Source of the DNA: Paracoccaceae bacterium
GTDB taxonomy: Bacteria > Pseudomonadota > Alphaproteobacteria > Rhodobacterales > Rhodobacteraceae
DNA length: 52,626 nt
Direction of reading: 5' to 3'
Assembly: GCA_014872815.1 (NCBI GenBank)
Contig: WKFK01000004.1
Span: 1 to 52,626 of the forward strand
How positions within the stretch are numbered: the first letter of the stretch is position 1; the number at the start of each line of letters is the position of its first letter. A program made the position numbers and the translations under genes. The notes below the pieces were generated by a model. It saw only the letters and a list, made by a program, of their open reading frames with translations. It made no database searches and was not told the DNA's origin. This document shows, piece by piece, positions 45,137 to 52,626 of the stretch.

Positions 45137-45297
45137 TTAATCAACCCCCGAGAGAATCACCTGTACTTGCAACACTGTCGCACTACAGGATCAAACAAAG
45201 GTTTACACTGCGCACAACATAGCACGTCGGGGAAAAAATCGCGAGAGTTCCCTCGCATCCGCTTTACCGGCGCATCGGCAAAAGCTATCAGCAGGGT

Positions 45298-47646
45298 ATG
45301 ACTGACCTGATCGATGACGACGAACTCCCTACACAGAATGTGACCGAGCCGCTGCGGCGGGCGATTGGTGATCGCTATCTGACCTATGCGCTTAGTACGA
45401 TTATGCACCGGGCGCTGCCGGACGCGCGGGACGGGCTGAAACCTGTTCACCGGCGCATTCTTTACGCAATGCGTGAACTAAAGCTTAGCGCGACGGGCGG
45501 CTTCCGGAAATCGGCGAAGATTTCTGGTGACGTGATGGGTAACTATCACCCGCACGGCGATGCGGCGATTTATGACGCGATGGCGCGTTTGGCGCAGGAC
45601 TTCAACGTGCGCTATCCGCTGGTCGACGGGCAGGGGAACTTCGGCAACATTGACGGAGATAACCCGGCAGCGAGCCGATACACAGAGGCTCGAATGACCT
45701 CTGTGGCGGAGGCCCTGCTGGAAGGTCTCAATGAGGATGCCGTTGATTTCAGAGAGAATTACGACGGCACGTTGAGTGAACCGGTGGTTCTTCCGGCGAC
45801 CTTCCCGAACCTTTTGGCAAACGGCGCGTCTGGGATTGCCGTGGGCATGGCGACCAATATTCCGCCGCACAACATTAGCGAATTGTGTGACGCTTGCCTG
45901 CACATGATCAAGACGCCGGATGTGCGCGACGACACGCTGCTCAACTACGTGCCGGGGCCGGACTTCCCGACCGGCGGTGTGATTGTTGAGCCACCAGAAA
46001 GCATTGCGCAAGCCTATCGCACAGGACGCGGGTCGTTCCGTCTGCGCTGTAAGTGGGAGAAGGAAGATCTTGGGCGTGGGCAGTGGCAGATTGTTGTCAC
46101 CGAGATCCCATATCAGGTTCAGAAGTCTAAGCTGATCGAGAAGCTGGCAGAGCTGATCCAGACCAAGAAGGTGCCCATTCTTGCCGATGTGCGCGATGAA
46201 TCCGCCGATGACATTCGCGTGATCCTGGAGCCAAAGAGCAAGAATGTTGAGCCGGATGTGCTCATGAACATGCTCTATCGCAGCAGTGATCTGGAGATTC
46301 GATTCTCTTTGAACATGAACGTCTTGATTGATGGGGTGACGCCAAAAGTCTGCTCCATGAAAGAGGTTCTGCGGGCGTTTTTGGACTTCCGTCGTGAGGT
46401 TCTTATTCGCCGTTCCAAGCACCGGATGGAGAAGATTGACCACCGTCTGGAGGTCTTGGAAGGCTTCATCATCGCTTTCCTCAATCTGGATCGTGTGATC
46501 GACATCATCCGCTATGACGATGCGCCGAAGCAGGCGTTGATGGCGGAGGACTGGGATCAGGATCACCCACGCGCGCTGGATGAGAAAGACTACAAATCTC
46601 CGTTGCCGGGCTCTGGCGCGACGCAGCTAACCGAGGTGCAATCCGAGGCGATCCTCAACATGCGCCTGCGCAGCTTGCGGCGTTTGGAAGAGCTGGAGTT
46701 GATCCGGGAGCGGGATGCGCTTCAGGAAGAACGCGCTGGAATCGTTGCGCTTTTGGGCAGTGACGATCTGCAGTGGGAGCGGATTTCCGAACAACTGAAA
46801 GAAGCGAAGAAGACCTTTGGCAAGGGCTATGAGGCTGGTGCACGGCGCACGGTGTTTGCCGAAGCTGCGGAAGTCGAGGAGGTGCCGATTGAGGCGATGA
46901 TCGACCGCGAGCCGGTGACGATTGTTTGCTCTCAGATGGGCTGGATTCGCGCTATGTCGGGTCATATTGATCTGAAGCGGGAGCTGAAGTTCAAGGATGG
47001 CGACGGGCCGCGGTTTATCTTCCATGCGGAGACGACGGACCGGCTTTTGATGTTTGGCTCCAACGGGCGGTTCTACACGCTGAGCGCGGCGAATTTGCCG
47101 GGCGGACGCGGCATGGGAGAACCTGTGCGGTTGATGGTGGATTTGCCGAATGAGTCTGAAATCATTGACATTTTTGTGCATAAGCCAGATCGCAAGCTGC
47201 TGGTGGCCAGCAGCGCGGGTGACGGGTTTGTAGTGCCGGAAAAAGACGTGATTGCGCAGACGCGGACGGGCAAACAGGTGCTGAACGTGAAAGATGACAT
47301 TCGCGCGATGATCTGTAAGCCAGTGACGGGTGATCACGTCGCGGTGGTGTCCAAAAACGGCCGGTTCCTGGTGTTCCCGATTTCCGAAATGCCGGAGCTT
47401 GGGCGCGGTAAAGGTGTGCGAATTCAGAAGTATAACATGGCGCGCGGGCGTCAGGGGACGCTGGAGTTGGACGGCGGACTGTCTGACATCACCACCTTTG
47501 ACTGGGAAAACGGTTTGACCTGGTCGATGGGCGGCAGTGGCAAAACGCGGCATGAGCCTGACATGTCAGATTGGCTTGGGAAACGGGCCGGGGTGGGTAA
47601 GAAAGCTCCCTACGGGTTCCCTAAAGACTACAAGTTCGACACATAA
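45298..47646 (+). CDS. parC: DNA topoisomerase IV subunit A
   Basis: A 782-residue type IIA topoisomerase subunit that decatenates chromosomes with ParE. The catalytic tyrosine is Tyr128 in [11 protein letters not shown]. Before it come the [19 protein letters not shown] region and [14 protein letters not shown]. The C-terminal third has shortened beta-propeller repeats. The quinolone-determining positions read Ala89 and Asp93 where E. coli ParC has Ser80 and Glu84. Called parC rather than gyrA because it lacks the full GyrA-box propeller and the opening [20 protein letters not shown] fits ParC. Terminator just after. Confidence 0.95.
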   Translation: MTDLIDDDELPTQNVTEPLRRAIGDRYLTYALSTIMHRALPDARDGLKPVHRRILYAMRELKLSATGGFRKSAKISGDVMGNYHPHGDAAIYDAMARLAQDFNVRYPLVDGQGNFGNIDGDNPAASRYTEARMTSVAEALLEGLNEDAVDFRENYDGTLSEPVVLPATFPNLLANGASGIAVGMATNIPPHNISELCDACLHMIKTPDVRDDTLLNYVPGPDFPTGGVIVEPPESIAQAYRTGRGSFRLRCKWEKEDLGRGQWQIVVTEIPYQVQKSKLIEKLAELIQTKKVPILADVRDESADDIRVILEPKSKNVEPDVLMNMLYRSSDLEIRFSLNMNVLIDGVTPKVCSMKEVLRAFLDFRREVLIRRSKHRMEKIDHRLEVLEGFIIAFLNLDRVIDIIRYDDAPKQALMAEDWDQDHPRALDEKDYKSPLPGSGATQLTEVQSEAILNMRLRSLRRLEELELIRERDALQEERAGIVALLGSDDLQWERISEQLKEAKKTFGKGYEAGARRTVFAEAAEVEEVPIEAMIDREPVTIVCSQMGWIRAMSGHIDLKRELKFKDGDGPRFIFHAETTDRLLMFGSNGRFYTLSAANLPGGRGMGEPVRLMVDLPNESEIIDIFVHKPDRKLLVASSAGDGFVVPEKDVIAQTRTGKQVLNVKDDIRAMICKPVTGDHVAVVSKNGRFLVFPISEMPELGRGKGVRIQKYNMARGRQGTLELDGGLSDITTFDWENGLTWSMGGSGKTRHEPDMSDWLGKRAGVGKKAPYGFPKDYKFDT

Positions 47647-47650
47647 ATTT

Positions 47651-47675
47651 CGGGGGCCGTTGCGCCCCCGTTTTT
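47651..47675 (+). terminator. Terminator of parC
   Basis: CGGGGGC (47651-47657) and GCCCCCG (47664-47670) pair around CGTTGC and are followed by TTTTT, five bases past the parC stop. Beyond it, ACGTCGGTAT occurs twice (47688-47697 and 47699-47708). Confidence 0.9.
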
Positions 47676-47810
47676 CGTTGAAAAAGCACGTCGGTATTAC
47701 GTCGGTATCGCGACTGTTTTGCGGAGGTGCGCGGTTTTGACGAAAAACGACAGGCGCAACGGCCGCCGAGGTCACGAACCGTTGCGATTCTGCACGCCGG
47801 GGTGGAGTGA

Positions 47811-48887
47811 TCAGGGGCTGGGTAAAATCCCAAGGCGGGGCTCCGTGAGCGAAGTCACGACGACACGTCCATCCGCCAAGTTTACAGCGCCGGTTGTCAG
47901 GGCGTAGGTTCCGGACGGGTCTTGTAGGGTCTCAATGACAGCGCCGCCTTCGTCCATCTTCAAGATGAAGCCGTACCGTGTTGGCGCAGGTTTCATGGCG
48001 TCTGGCAGCCGCATGACTACCTGTCGCAGGAAGGGTTTGTCTGACAGTTTGTCCATGATGTCGTTGCGTGGGCTGACAAGGCCGATCCAGAATGTGCCGT
48101 CCTCCGCGTTATTGATGTTGTCGGGAAAGCCCGGAAGATTGTGCAGTATCACTTCGCCGGGGCTACCATCCATCGGAAAACGCCACACGCGATAGTCGCC
48201 GGTTTCGACCACGAAGACCGCATCCTCTGCTGCGTTTATTGCGACGCCATTGGCAAAGGTGAGCCCATCGGCAAAGATCGTTGTCTGCATTGTGGCGGGA
48301 TCGTATTTTAACACGCGACCATTTGCAGAGTGCTCGACAAGGTCGAGCACTGATGCGGCCAAGGTGCCGCCGTTGGACTGTGCGCCAAAGCGTGTGGATG
48401 CATCCGAGAAGTATATGACCCCATCCGACGTCACATCGAGATCATCGGCATAAAGAATGGGACTGCCGTCGACGGTCTTATCGGCCAGCAGGGTGACATC
48501 GCCTTCACGGTCTATGGAGAGAAGGCCACGATAGGCGTCCGCGACAAAAAGCGTGCCGTTCTGGGCAAATTCTATGCCAAGGGGGCGCCCATTGGTTTGG
48601 GCAAAGACCTCAGTGGTGTTGTCTGCGGCAATCCTGAGAATCTCGCCGTCATGGCTTGCGACATAGATCATGCCATCGGGTCCAATATCGGCATCTTCAG
48701 GACCGATGCGCGTGCCCAAATCCACCATGGTAAGATTTGCAAGTTTTTCGTTTGCGACAAAGTCGCCAGTGTAGCCGGTGTTGTTTGGGGCGTGCCAAGA
48801 CTTTGGCTGAACCGAAACAGGCCAGAAAGCCAAGTAGAGCAGTAAAAATACCGCGGCGGCTCCAATAGTTCCTAAAACGATTTTCAT
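47811..48887 (-). CDS. SMP-30/strictosidine-synthase-like beta-propeller protein
   Basis: A 358-residue membrane-anchored propeller protein. The N-terminal hydrophobic stretch (IVLGTIGAAAVFLLLYLAF) is a signal anchor. The family blocks include GPEDADIGPDGMIYVASHDG, YADDLDVTSDGVIYFSDAS, FANGVAI and NLPGFPDNINNAEDGTFWIGL, as in strictosidine-synthase-like and APMAP esterase proteins. Calcium-binding acidic and Asn residues (E, N and D in those blocks) are present. The likely activity is lactone or ester hydrolysis; substrate unknown. The start has AAGGA eight bases upstream. Confidence 0.85.
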   Translation of the reverse strand: MKIVLGTIGAAAVFLLLYLAFWPVSVQPKSWHAPNNTGYTGDFVANEKLANLTMVDLGTRIGPEDADIGPDGMIYVASHDGEILRIAADNTTEVFAQTNGRPLGIEFAQNGTLFVADAYRGLLSIDREGDVTLLADKTVDGSPILYADDLDVTSDGVIYFSDASTRFGAQSNGGTLAASVLDLVEHSANGRVLKYDPATMQTTIFADGLTFANGVAINAAEDAVFVVETGDYRVWRFPMDGSPGEVILHNLPGFPDNINNAEDGTFWIGLVSPRNDIMDKLSDKPFLRQVVMRLPDAMKPAPTRYGFILKMDEGGAVIETLQDPSGTYALTTGAVNLADGRVVVTSLTEPRLGILPSP

Positions 48888-49041
48888 TTTGAATGTCCTT
48901 GCGTGAAAATGGGTGCCTCGCGATTTTCACTTTTGTGCGCGAAGGCGTGGGGATCAAGTCAGGTTAGGCTGCGGGTGCTGTTCTATGGCCCGAAATCTCA
49001 AGAGCTTGACGGTAAGTCTCAAGGTAAAAGAACGCTGAAAC

Positions 49042-49096
49042 CGCCACCTCTTTAACGAGGGGTTTTGAGCTCCTCGGTAGAAGTTTGGAGGTGGCG
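49042..49096 (+). promoter_or_regulatory. Structured leader that can sequester the ribosome binding site
   Basis: CGCCACCTC (49042-49050) pairs perfectly with GAGGTGGCG (49088-49096), which covers most of the downstream gene's SD, GGAGGTGG at 49087-49094. A nested hairpin, CGAGG (49056-49060) with CCTCG (49072-49076), sits inside. In RNA this would hide the SD just before the TTG start at 49099. It could be a translation switch, an RNA thermometer or simple repression. Confidence 0.6.
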
Positions 49097-49098
49097 CA

Positions 49099-49398
49099 TT
49101 GTCAGACTGGATCAAGAACGGTGCCGAAACGGCCTATTGGGACGCATGCCGGACTGAAGCCGAAGGCGCCTATTTTGTGGAAGGCTGCTGGGCGTGGACA
49201 CAAGAGCAGGAGCCCTCTGACGTTATGTCTTTTGCGTTGGCGCCTTCTGCGGGCCAGACGGAGGCGGAAGTTATTCGGGCGCTGAATGCACAGTATATCG
49301 ATTGGTGCGCGACGAGCGGCTTTATTCCCCGGCGGACATATGCCTTTGAGGGCCTCACCGATACCTTGGAAGGGCGTGCCGTGGATCTGCGCGCGTGA
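49099..49398 (+). CDS. Small hypothetical protein
   Basis: A 99-residue acidic protein I do not recognise. It starts SDWIKNGAETAYWDACRTEA and has four cysteine or tryptophan clusters (Trp-rich ENTRY region GCWAWTQEQ, and YIDWCATSGF). There is no membrane helix or signal peptide. The start is TTG, with a strong GGAGGTGG SD four bases before it; that SD is buried in the hairpin described at 49042-49096. Coding character is plausible because the frame is open from the SD and flanking genes are close, but no family supports it. Confidence 0.6.
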   Translation: MSDWIKNGAETAYWDACRTEAEGAYFVEGCWAWTQEQEPSDVMSFALAPSAGQTEAEVIRALNAQYIDWCATSGFIPRRTYAFEGLTDTLEGRAVDLRA

Positions 49399-49404
49399 AG
49401 CGCA

Positions 49405-50223
49405 CTAATCGACTTCTGGCACCACTGCTCGTTGATACAGATGCCATGTGGTGTGACCCAAAATCGGCAGGGTGAAAAGCAGGCCAAGGAAGGCAGGGAC
49501 CAACGACAGCAGCATGGTTGCGGATATGATCGCGGCCCATGTCAGCATGACGACCGGGTTTTCTTTGACCACATGCACGGAGGTCAGCATGGCGGTCACA
49601 AAGTCGGTTTCCCGATCCAGCAGCATCGGCATGGCGATCACGGTCACGGAAAACAGCGCGGCGGAGAGCAGCGCGCCGGCGCAGGTGCCAATCGCGAGGA
49701 AGGTCCAGCCTTCAGGCGTGAGGAAGACCACGTTTAGGAACCCGGCGAAGTCAGAAAATGATGCGTCCTGAAGGATGATCGCGAGCCACAGGCGGATTTG
49801 GTAGACCCAGACCCAGAAGATGAACAGCGTCACAAAAGCCATCCAGCCCATCTCGCGTTTGCGCTGGCGGACCATGACGGAGAGGATATCGGACCAGGAG
49901 AAGTTCTGCCCTGCTTGGCGGCGGCGCGATATTTCATAGAGCCCGGCGGCGGCAAACGGCGCGACCAGCGGGAAGCCGACGGACGCGGGGATGATCATCC
50001 AAATTTTGCCAAGCCAAGCCAGACACCACACAAAAAAGAGGCCGAAGGTGGCGTAACATAAGCCAAAGAAGCCGCTCATGAACGGGTGGGCGAGGAAGTC
50101 GTCAAACCCGGCTTTGAGCGCCTCGGTAATGTCTTGCGGCGTTAGTTTGTTGGTGTCGGGAATGAGCTGCGGCCGTGGGGGCAGCTTTTCTTGCGCGTTG
50201 GGTTTGGTGGTCTCGGATGTCAT
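49405..50223 (-). CDS. DUF2189-like integral membrane protein
   Basis: A 272-residue membrane protein with about six helices, resembling DUF2189. It opens with a polar stretch TSETTKPNAQEKLPPRPQ, then ITEALKAGFDDFLAHPFMSG, FGLCYATFGLFFVWCLAWL, PLVAPFAAAGLYEISRR and FVTLFIFWVWVYQIRLWL. The start at 50223 is preceded by GGGAGG ten bases upstream; a longer frame adds only non-family residues. It lies 64 bases after the P450 gene on the same strand. Function unknown. Confidence 0.8.
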   Translation of the reverse strand: MTSETTKPNAQEKLPPRPQLIPDTNKLTPQDITEALKAGFDDFLAHPFMSGFFGLCYATFGLFFVWCLAWLGKIWMIIPASVGFPLVAPFAAAGLYEISRRRQAGQNFSWSDILSVMVRQRKREMGWMAFVTLFIFWVWVYQIRLWLAIILQDASFSDFAGFLNVVFLTPEGWTFLAIGTCAGALLSAALFSVTVIAMPMLLDRETDFVTAMLTSVHVVKENPVVMLTWAAIISATMLLSLVPAFLGLLFTLPILGHTTWHLYQRAVVPEVD

Positions 50224-50287
50224 AAGATGGGCCTCCCTTGCGACCAAGTGTGCGGCAAGGGAGAGGGATCCGGCAAGAGCTGTGTGC

Positions 50288-51670
50288 TCAGGTGTTGGGG
50301 GTTGCTTGCAGCCATACGCCACCTTCGGGGCGCAGGGTTAGGATCATCACCGGCTTGGGCGGCTTCCCTTCCACCAACTCAAAGCGAAAGCGCTTGAGCA
50401 GGGTGGCGAGAACGATCACCGCTTCCTGAATGGCGAAGCTGGCACCGATGCAGATGCGCGGACCGTCTCCAAAGGGCAGGTAGGCGTAGCGGTCGATGGA
50501 TTTGCGGTCGGCAAAACGTTCTGGTTTGAAGGCATCCGGATCGTCCCAGAGCAGGCGATTGCGCTGTAAGGTGTAGATCGGGATCATGACGGTGTCGCCG
50601 GTGCGGATTTCGCGGGCGCAGAGCATGTCGTTGGCTTGTGCCGTGCGGGAGATGATGCCCGCGGGGGGGTAGAGCCTGAGCGTCTCGTCGATGATTTGGC
50701 GCACGAAGGTCAGTTGCATAGCTTGGTCGCCGGTAATCGGTGCGTCATCGCAGATGTCGGCGATTTCGGCGCGGGCTTTGGCCTGAACGTCCTGATCAAA
50801 GGCGCAGAGGTAAAGCGCCCAGGCGAGAGTGAGCGCGGTGGTCTCATGGCCGGCGACAATGAAGGTCAGCAGGTTGTCGCGCAGTTCCGCGGTGTTCATG
50901 GTTTTTTTGGTTTCCGGATCGACACCGGCGAGCAGCAGATCAAGCAAGTCCGGCGTGTCTTTGGCGCCGCGCGCTTTGCGGGCTTCAATGGCTCTGTCAG
51001 CAACCTGTTTCATGTCGCCCACGGCGTTGCCGGACATCATGCGGCCGGGACGCGGCACCCAGTCGGGCACACCCAGCATGTCCAGGAGCGAGATTTTGCC
51101 TGCCTCCGCGATGTAGTCGTCGATGGCCTGATGCACTTTGGAACTATCAAAGCTGCCGTCGCCGGAGAAGGTTACCTCGCTGATGACGTCAAAGGTGGTT
51201 TGCACCATTTCATTCATCATATCGACGGCGTGAGGGCCTTGGCCTGCGATGCGGTCCGCGGCGCGTTCGGCTGCTTGGGCCATGACCGGGGCAAGATTGG
51301 CAATGTTGCGGTGGGTGAAGACCGGGGCGGCGGCGCGGCGTTGCCAGCGCCAGTGGGCGCCTTCGGCGATGAACAGGCTGTCGCCAATCGCCGGGCGCAG
51401 GATGTTTTTGGTGGCTTTGGATTTGGGGTAGTCGTCAACTTTCTCAAGCAGAATGCGGCGGATCGCGCCCGGGTCCATGACCATATGCCAGCGCAATCCC
51501 GTGCGACCGGAGACCATGGGCTGGCGCACGGCGAGTTCCGGCAGGATCGAGAGCAGATTGCTGCGTGCCGCTTTGAGGGAGCCAAACAGGCCCAGAGGCT
51601 CTGTGGCCAGAGCGGCGTGAACCGGAAGCGGATTGGGTGTGTTGGCTGGGGCTTGGGCAGACTGTGGCAT
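50288..51670 (-). CDS. Cytochrome P450
   Basis: A 460-residue soluble P450 (no N-terminal membrane anchor). Heme-thiolate motif FGDGPRICIGASFA (Cys407), ExxR at Glu329-Arg332 in IIDETLRLYPP, and oxygen-activation I-helix motif AGHETTA near 273-279 are all intact. The PERF-like block is FKPERF. Residues from about 60 contain WHMVMDPGAIRRILLEKVDD. Best fit is the fatty-acid or alkane type (CYP4/CYP110-like) by the ETLRLYPP pattern, but the substrate is not readable. ATGs at 51673 and 51670 lie four and seven bases after AGGAG; the second is taken. No adjacent ferredoxin or reductase gene. Confidence 0.93.
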   Translation of the reverse strand: MPQSAQAPANTPNPLPVHAALATEPLGLFGSLKAARSNLLSILPELAVRQPMVSGRTGLRWHMVMDPGAIRRILLEKVDDYPKSKATKNILRPAIGDSLFIAEGAHWRWQRRAAAPVFTHRNIANLAPVMAQAAERAADRIAGQGPHAVDMMNEMVQTTFDVISEVTFSGDGSFDSSKVHQAIDDYIAEAGKISLLDMLGVPDWVPRPGRMMSGNAVGDMKQVADRAIEARKARGAKDTPDLLDLLLAGVDPETKKTMNTAELRDNLLTFIVAGHETTALTLAWALYLCAFDQDVQAKARAEIADICDDAPITGDQAMQLTFVRQIIDETLRLYPPAGIISRTAQANDMLCAREIRTGDTVMIPIYTLQRNRLLWDDPDAFKPERFADRKSIDRYAYLPFGDGPRICIGASFAIQEAVIVLATLLKRFRFELVEGKPPKPVMILTLRPEGGVWLQATPNT

Positions 51671-51791
51671 CATGCTTCTCCTTACGCATGAGAATAGGCG
51701 AGAGATCAGTGCGTACAAAGCCTTTGATTGCACGGGCGCGGGCAATCCGATATGCCAACGGCTAATTATTGAGGAAGAGTGGCGGAGAATA

Positions 51792-52427
51792 ATGCCCATG
51801 TTCAGACTGGTTGCATGCATCGTGGCGTTGGCCGCGCTGGTGTCTTGTACGGCGCCGACCAAGGACGTTACTGATGAGGTGTTGGATCTGGGCGATTTTG
51901 TGCTTGGTCACAACATTGTCGTAGCGCCGGATATTCAGAAAGGCCCGCTGTCGCGGGAAGCGGATACCGAGGCCTTTATTGCCAGCATGAAAAATGCGAT
52001 CGACGCCCGCATGGGGGCATCCCGCTATGACGGCACGCGATTGGTGCATTTTGGGGTGAACATCAATGGGTACGCGCTGGCGCAGAAAGGCGTGCCGTTG
52101 TTGCTGCAACCCAAGTCTGCGATCATCCTCACCGTGACCGCTTGGGACGATCGGGCAGGTGGCAAGTTCAACGAAGAAGCCAAAGAGATTTTTGTGCTGG
52201 AAACCTTCACGGGATCCAGCCTGTTTGCCTCCAGCGGCTTCTCCATGACCGCCGAGGAACAGATGGCCAATCTGACATACAATGCCGCGCGTCAGATCGA
52301 GAAATGGATGCACGAAAACCGGGCTTGTTTGGTGGATGAAGTGTCCAAGGAAGATCTGGAAAACTGCTGGAAAGACAACAAGAACGCGGAAATGCGCCGG
52401 CAGTTGGAAGAACAGCGGCGCGGTTAA
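51792..52427 (+). CDS. Uncharacterised lipoprotein
   Basis: A 211-residue lipoprotein. The signal FRLVACIVALAALVSC ends in the lipobox LVSC. The mature part (TAPTKDVTDEVLDLGDFVLG) has no family match I can name. A central stretch GVNINGYALAQKGVPLLLQP is unusually hydrophobic for an exported soluble domain. The C-terminal 50 residues are helical and charged (EIEK/RRQLEEQRRG). Start at 51792, with GGAG four bases upstream; it is divergent from the P450 gene across about 120 bases. No function is proposed. Confidence 0.8.
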   Translation: MPMFRLVACIVALAALVSCTAPTKDVTDEVLDLGDFVLGHNIVVAPDIQKGPLSREADTEAFIASMKNAIDARMGASRYDGTRLVHFGVNINGYALAQKGVPLLLQPKSAIILTVTAWDDRAGGKFNEEAKEIFVLETFTGSSLFASSGFSMTAEEQMANLTYNAARQIEKWMHENRACLVDEVSKEDLENCWKDNKNAEMRRQLEEQRRG

Positions 52428-52440
52428 AGGCAAAGTAAGC

Positions 52441-52469
52441 TTGATTTTTGGCGCGTAACGCAATATGTC
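52441..52469 (+). promoter_or_regulatory. Promoter of tuf
   Basis: TTGATT (52441-52446) and TATGTC (52464-52469) are spaced by exactly 17 bases, 58 bases before the tuf ATG. A six-base hairpin GGGCCA/TGGCCC (52489-52503) lies in the leader. Having its own promoter suggests this tuf copy is transcribed apart from rpsL-rpsG-fusA. Confidence 0.6.
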
Positions 52470-52527
52470 GCGCGCGGTAGAGGAAAACGGGCCAATGTGG
52501 CCCCACCAAAATTAGAAGGCGCCCGAG

Positions 52528-52626
52528 ATGGCTAAGGAAAAGTTTGAGCGCAGTAAACCGCACTGCAACATCGGCACCATTGGTCACGTTGACCACGGTA
52601 AAACCACGCTGACCGCTGCGATCACC
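52528..52626 (+). CDS. tuf: Elongation factor Tu (5' end only)
   Basis: The first 33 codons of EF-Tu, cut off by the window edge. The residues are [20 protein letters not shown] and then [12 protein letters not shown], which includes the G1 loop GHVDHGKT that binds GTP. The ATG has AAGG about nine bases upstream. EF-Tu delivers aminoacyl-tRNA to the ribosome. The downstream continuation, usually tRNA-Trp-secE-nusG or fusA context, is not visible. Confidence 0.97.
   Translation, partial: MAKEKFERSKPHCNIGTIGHVDHGKTTLTAAIT

Noticed and set aside
45478..46566. Minus-strand 362-residue frame opposite parC
   Set aside because: Antisense shadow of parC, which carries all family motifs.
47688..47708. 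Tandem ACGTCGGTAT repeats after parC
   Set aside because: Only two copies, in a short convergent gap; no sign of an array or site.

Overview
The window looks like chromosomal DNA from a marine alphaproteobacterium of the Rhodobacteraceae (Roseobacter group). The evidence is gene content and protein resemblance, not a database search. It includes a tripartite TRAP transporter, a short HisG with HisZ beside an alphaproteobacterial-type HisS, a pckA/chvI divergent pair followed by chvG-hprK-rapZ-EIIA-HPr, an etfBA-hbd block, a small twin-membrane HIG1-like protein next to a PduO-type adenosyltransferase, and lineage-restricted families (DUF5928-like, DUF6473-like). Almost everything is ordinary, intact, densely packed chromosome. 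I see no prophage, insertion sequence, CRISPR array or gene with foreign character.

Layout. (1) 1-500: initiator tRNA-fMet, in this clade usually the last gene of an rRNA operon, so the window probably opens just after 5S rRNA. (2) 490-10060, minus strand: a sense-and-import module. A periplasmic binding protein, a sensor kinase and a response regulator overlap as one unit. After a perfect 14-bp inverted repeat comes a second, paralogous binding protein, a fused two-domain permease, an ATPase and a histidine phosphatase. The arrangement resembles PgtABC/UhpABC-type sensing coupled to an AfuABC-type ABC importer of phosphorylated organic compounds. The response regulator has lost the sigma54-contact loop. 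(3) 10275-18066: a winged-helix regulator, TRAP genes dctMQP, a fused 5-oxoprolinase/hydantoinase and a pyroglutamyl-peptidase, read here as a pyroglutamate-scavenging cluster with a palindromic operator in the divergent promoter. (4) 18077-20621: a GT14-like glycosyltransferase divergent from a sulfotransferase, probably surface-glycan modification. (5) 20786-26563: hisS-hisZ-hisG, then tex. (6) 26584-31121: aroQ, an AsnC/Lrp regulator and a divergent indolepyruvate ferredoxin oxidoreductase. (7) 31182-38904: an elongator-type tRNA-Met, pckA, and the chvI-chvG-hprK-rapZ-EIIA-HPr-acyltransferase string. This links envelope two-component signalling, an incomplete regulatory PTS and gluconeogenesis. 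(8) 38912-45136: hbd, a DUF6473-like gene, etfBA, pduO, a HIG1-like gene, an SDR and an SH3 protein. (9) 45298-52626: parC, a strictosidine-synthase-like protein, a small unknown gene with a structured leader, DUF2189-like, a cytochrome P450, a lipoprotein and the start of tuf.

The most interesting items are the binding-protein co-sensor with a GAFTGA-less regulator, the pyroglutamate cluster, the RBS-sequestering leader at 49042-49096, an orphan plus-strand terminator at 42661-42695, and the repeat-rich pckA/chvI intergenic region. All functional statements are inferred from sequence read by eye; no searches were run.
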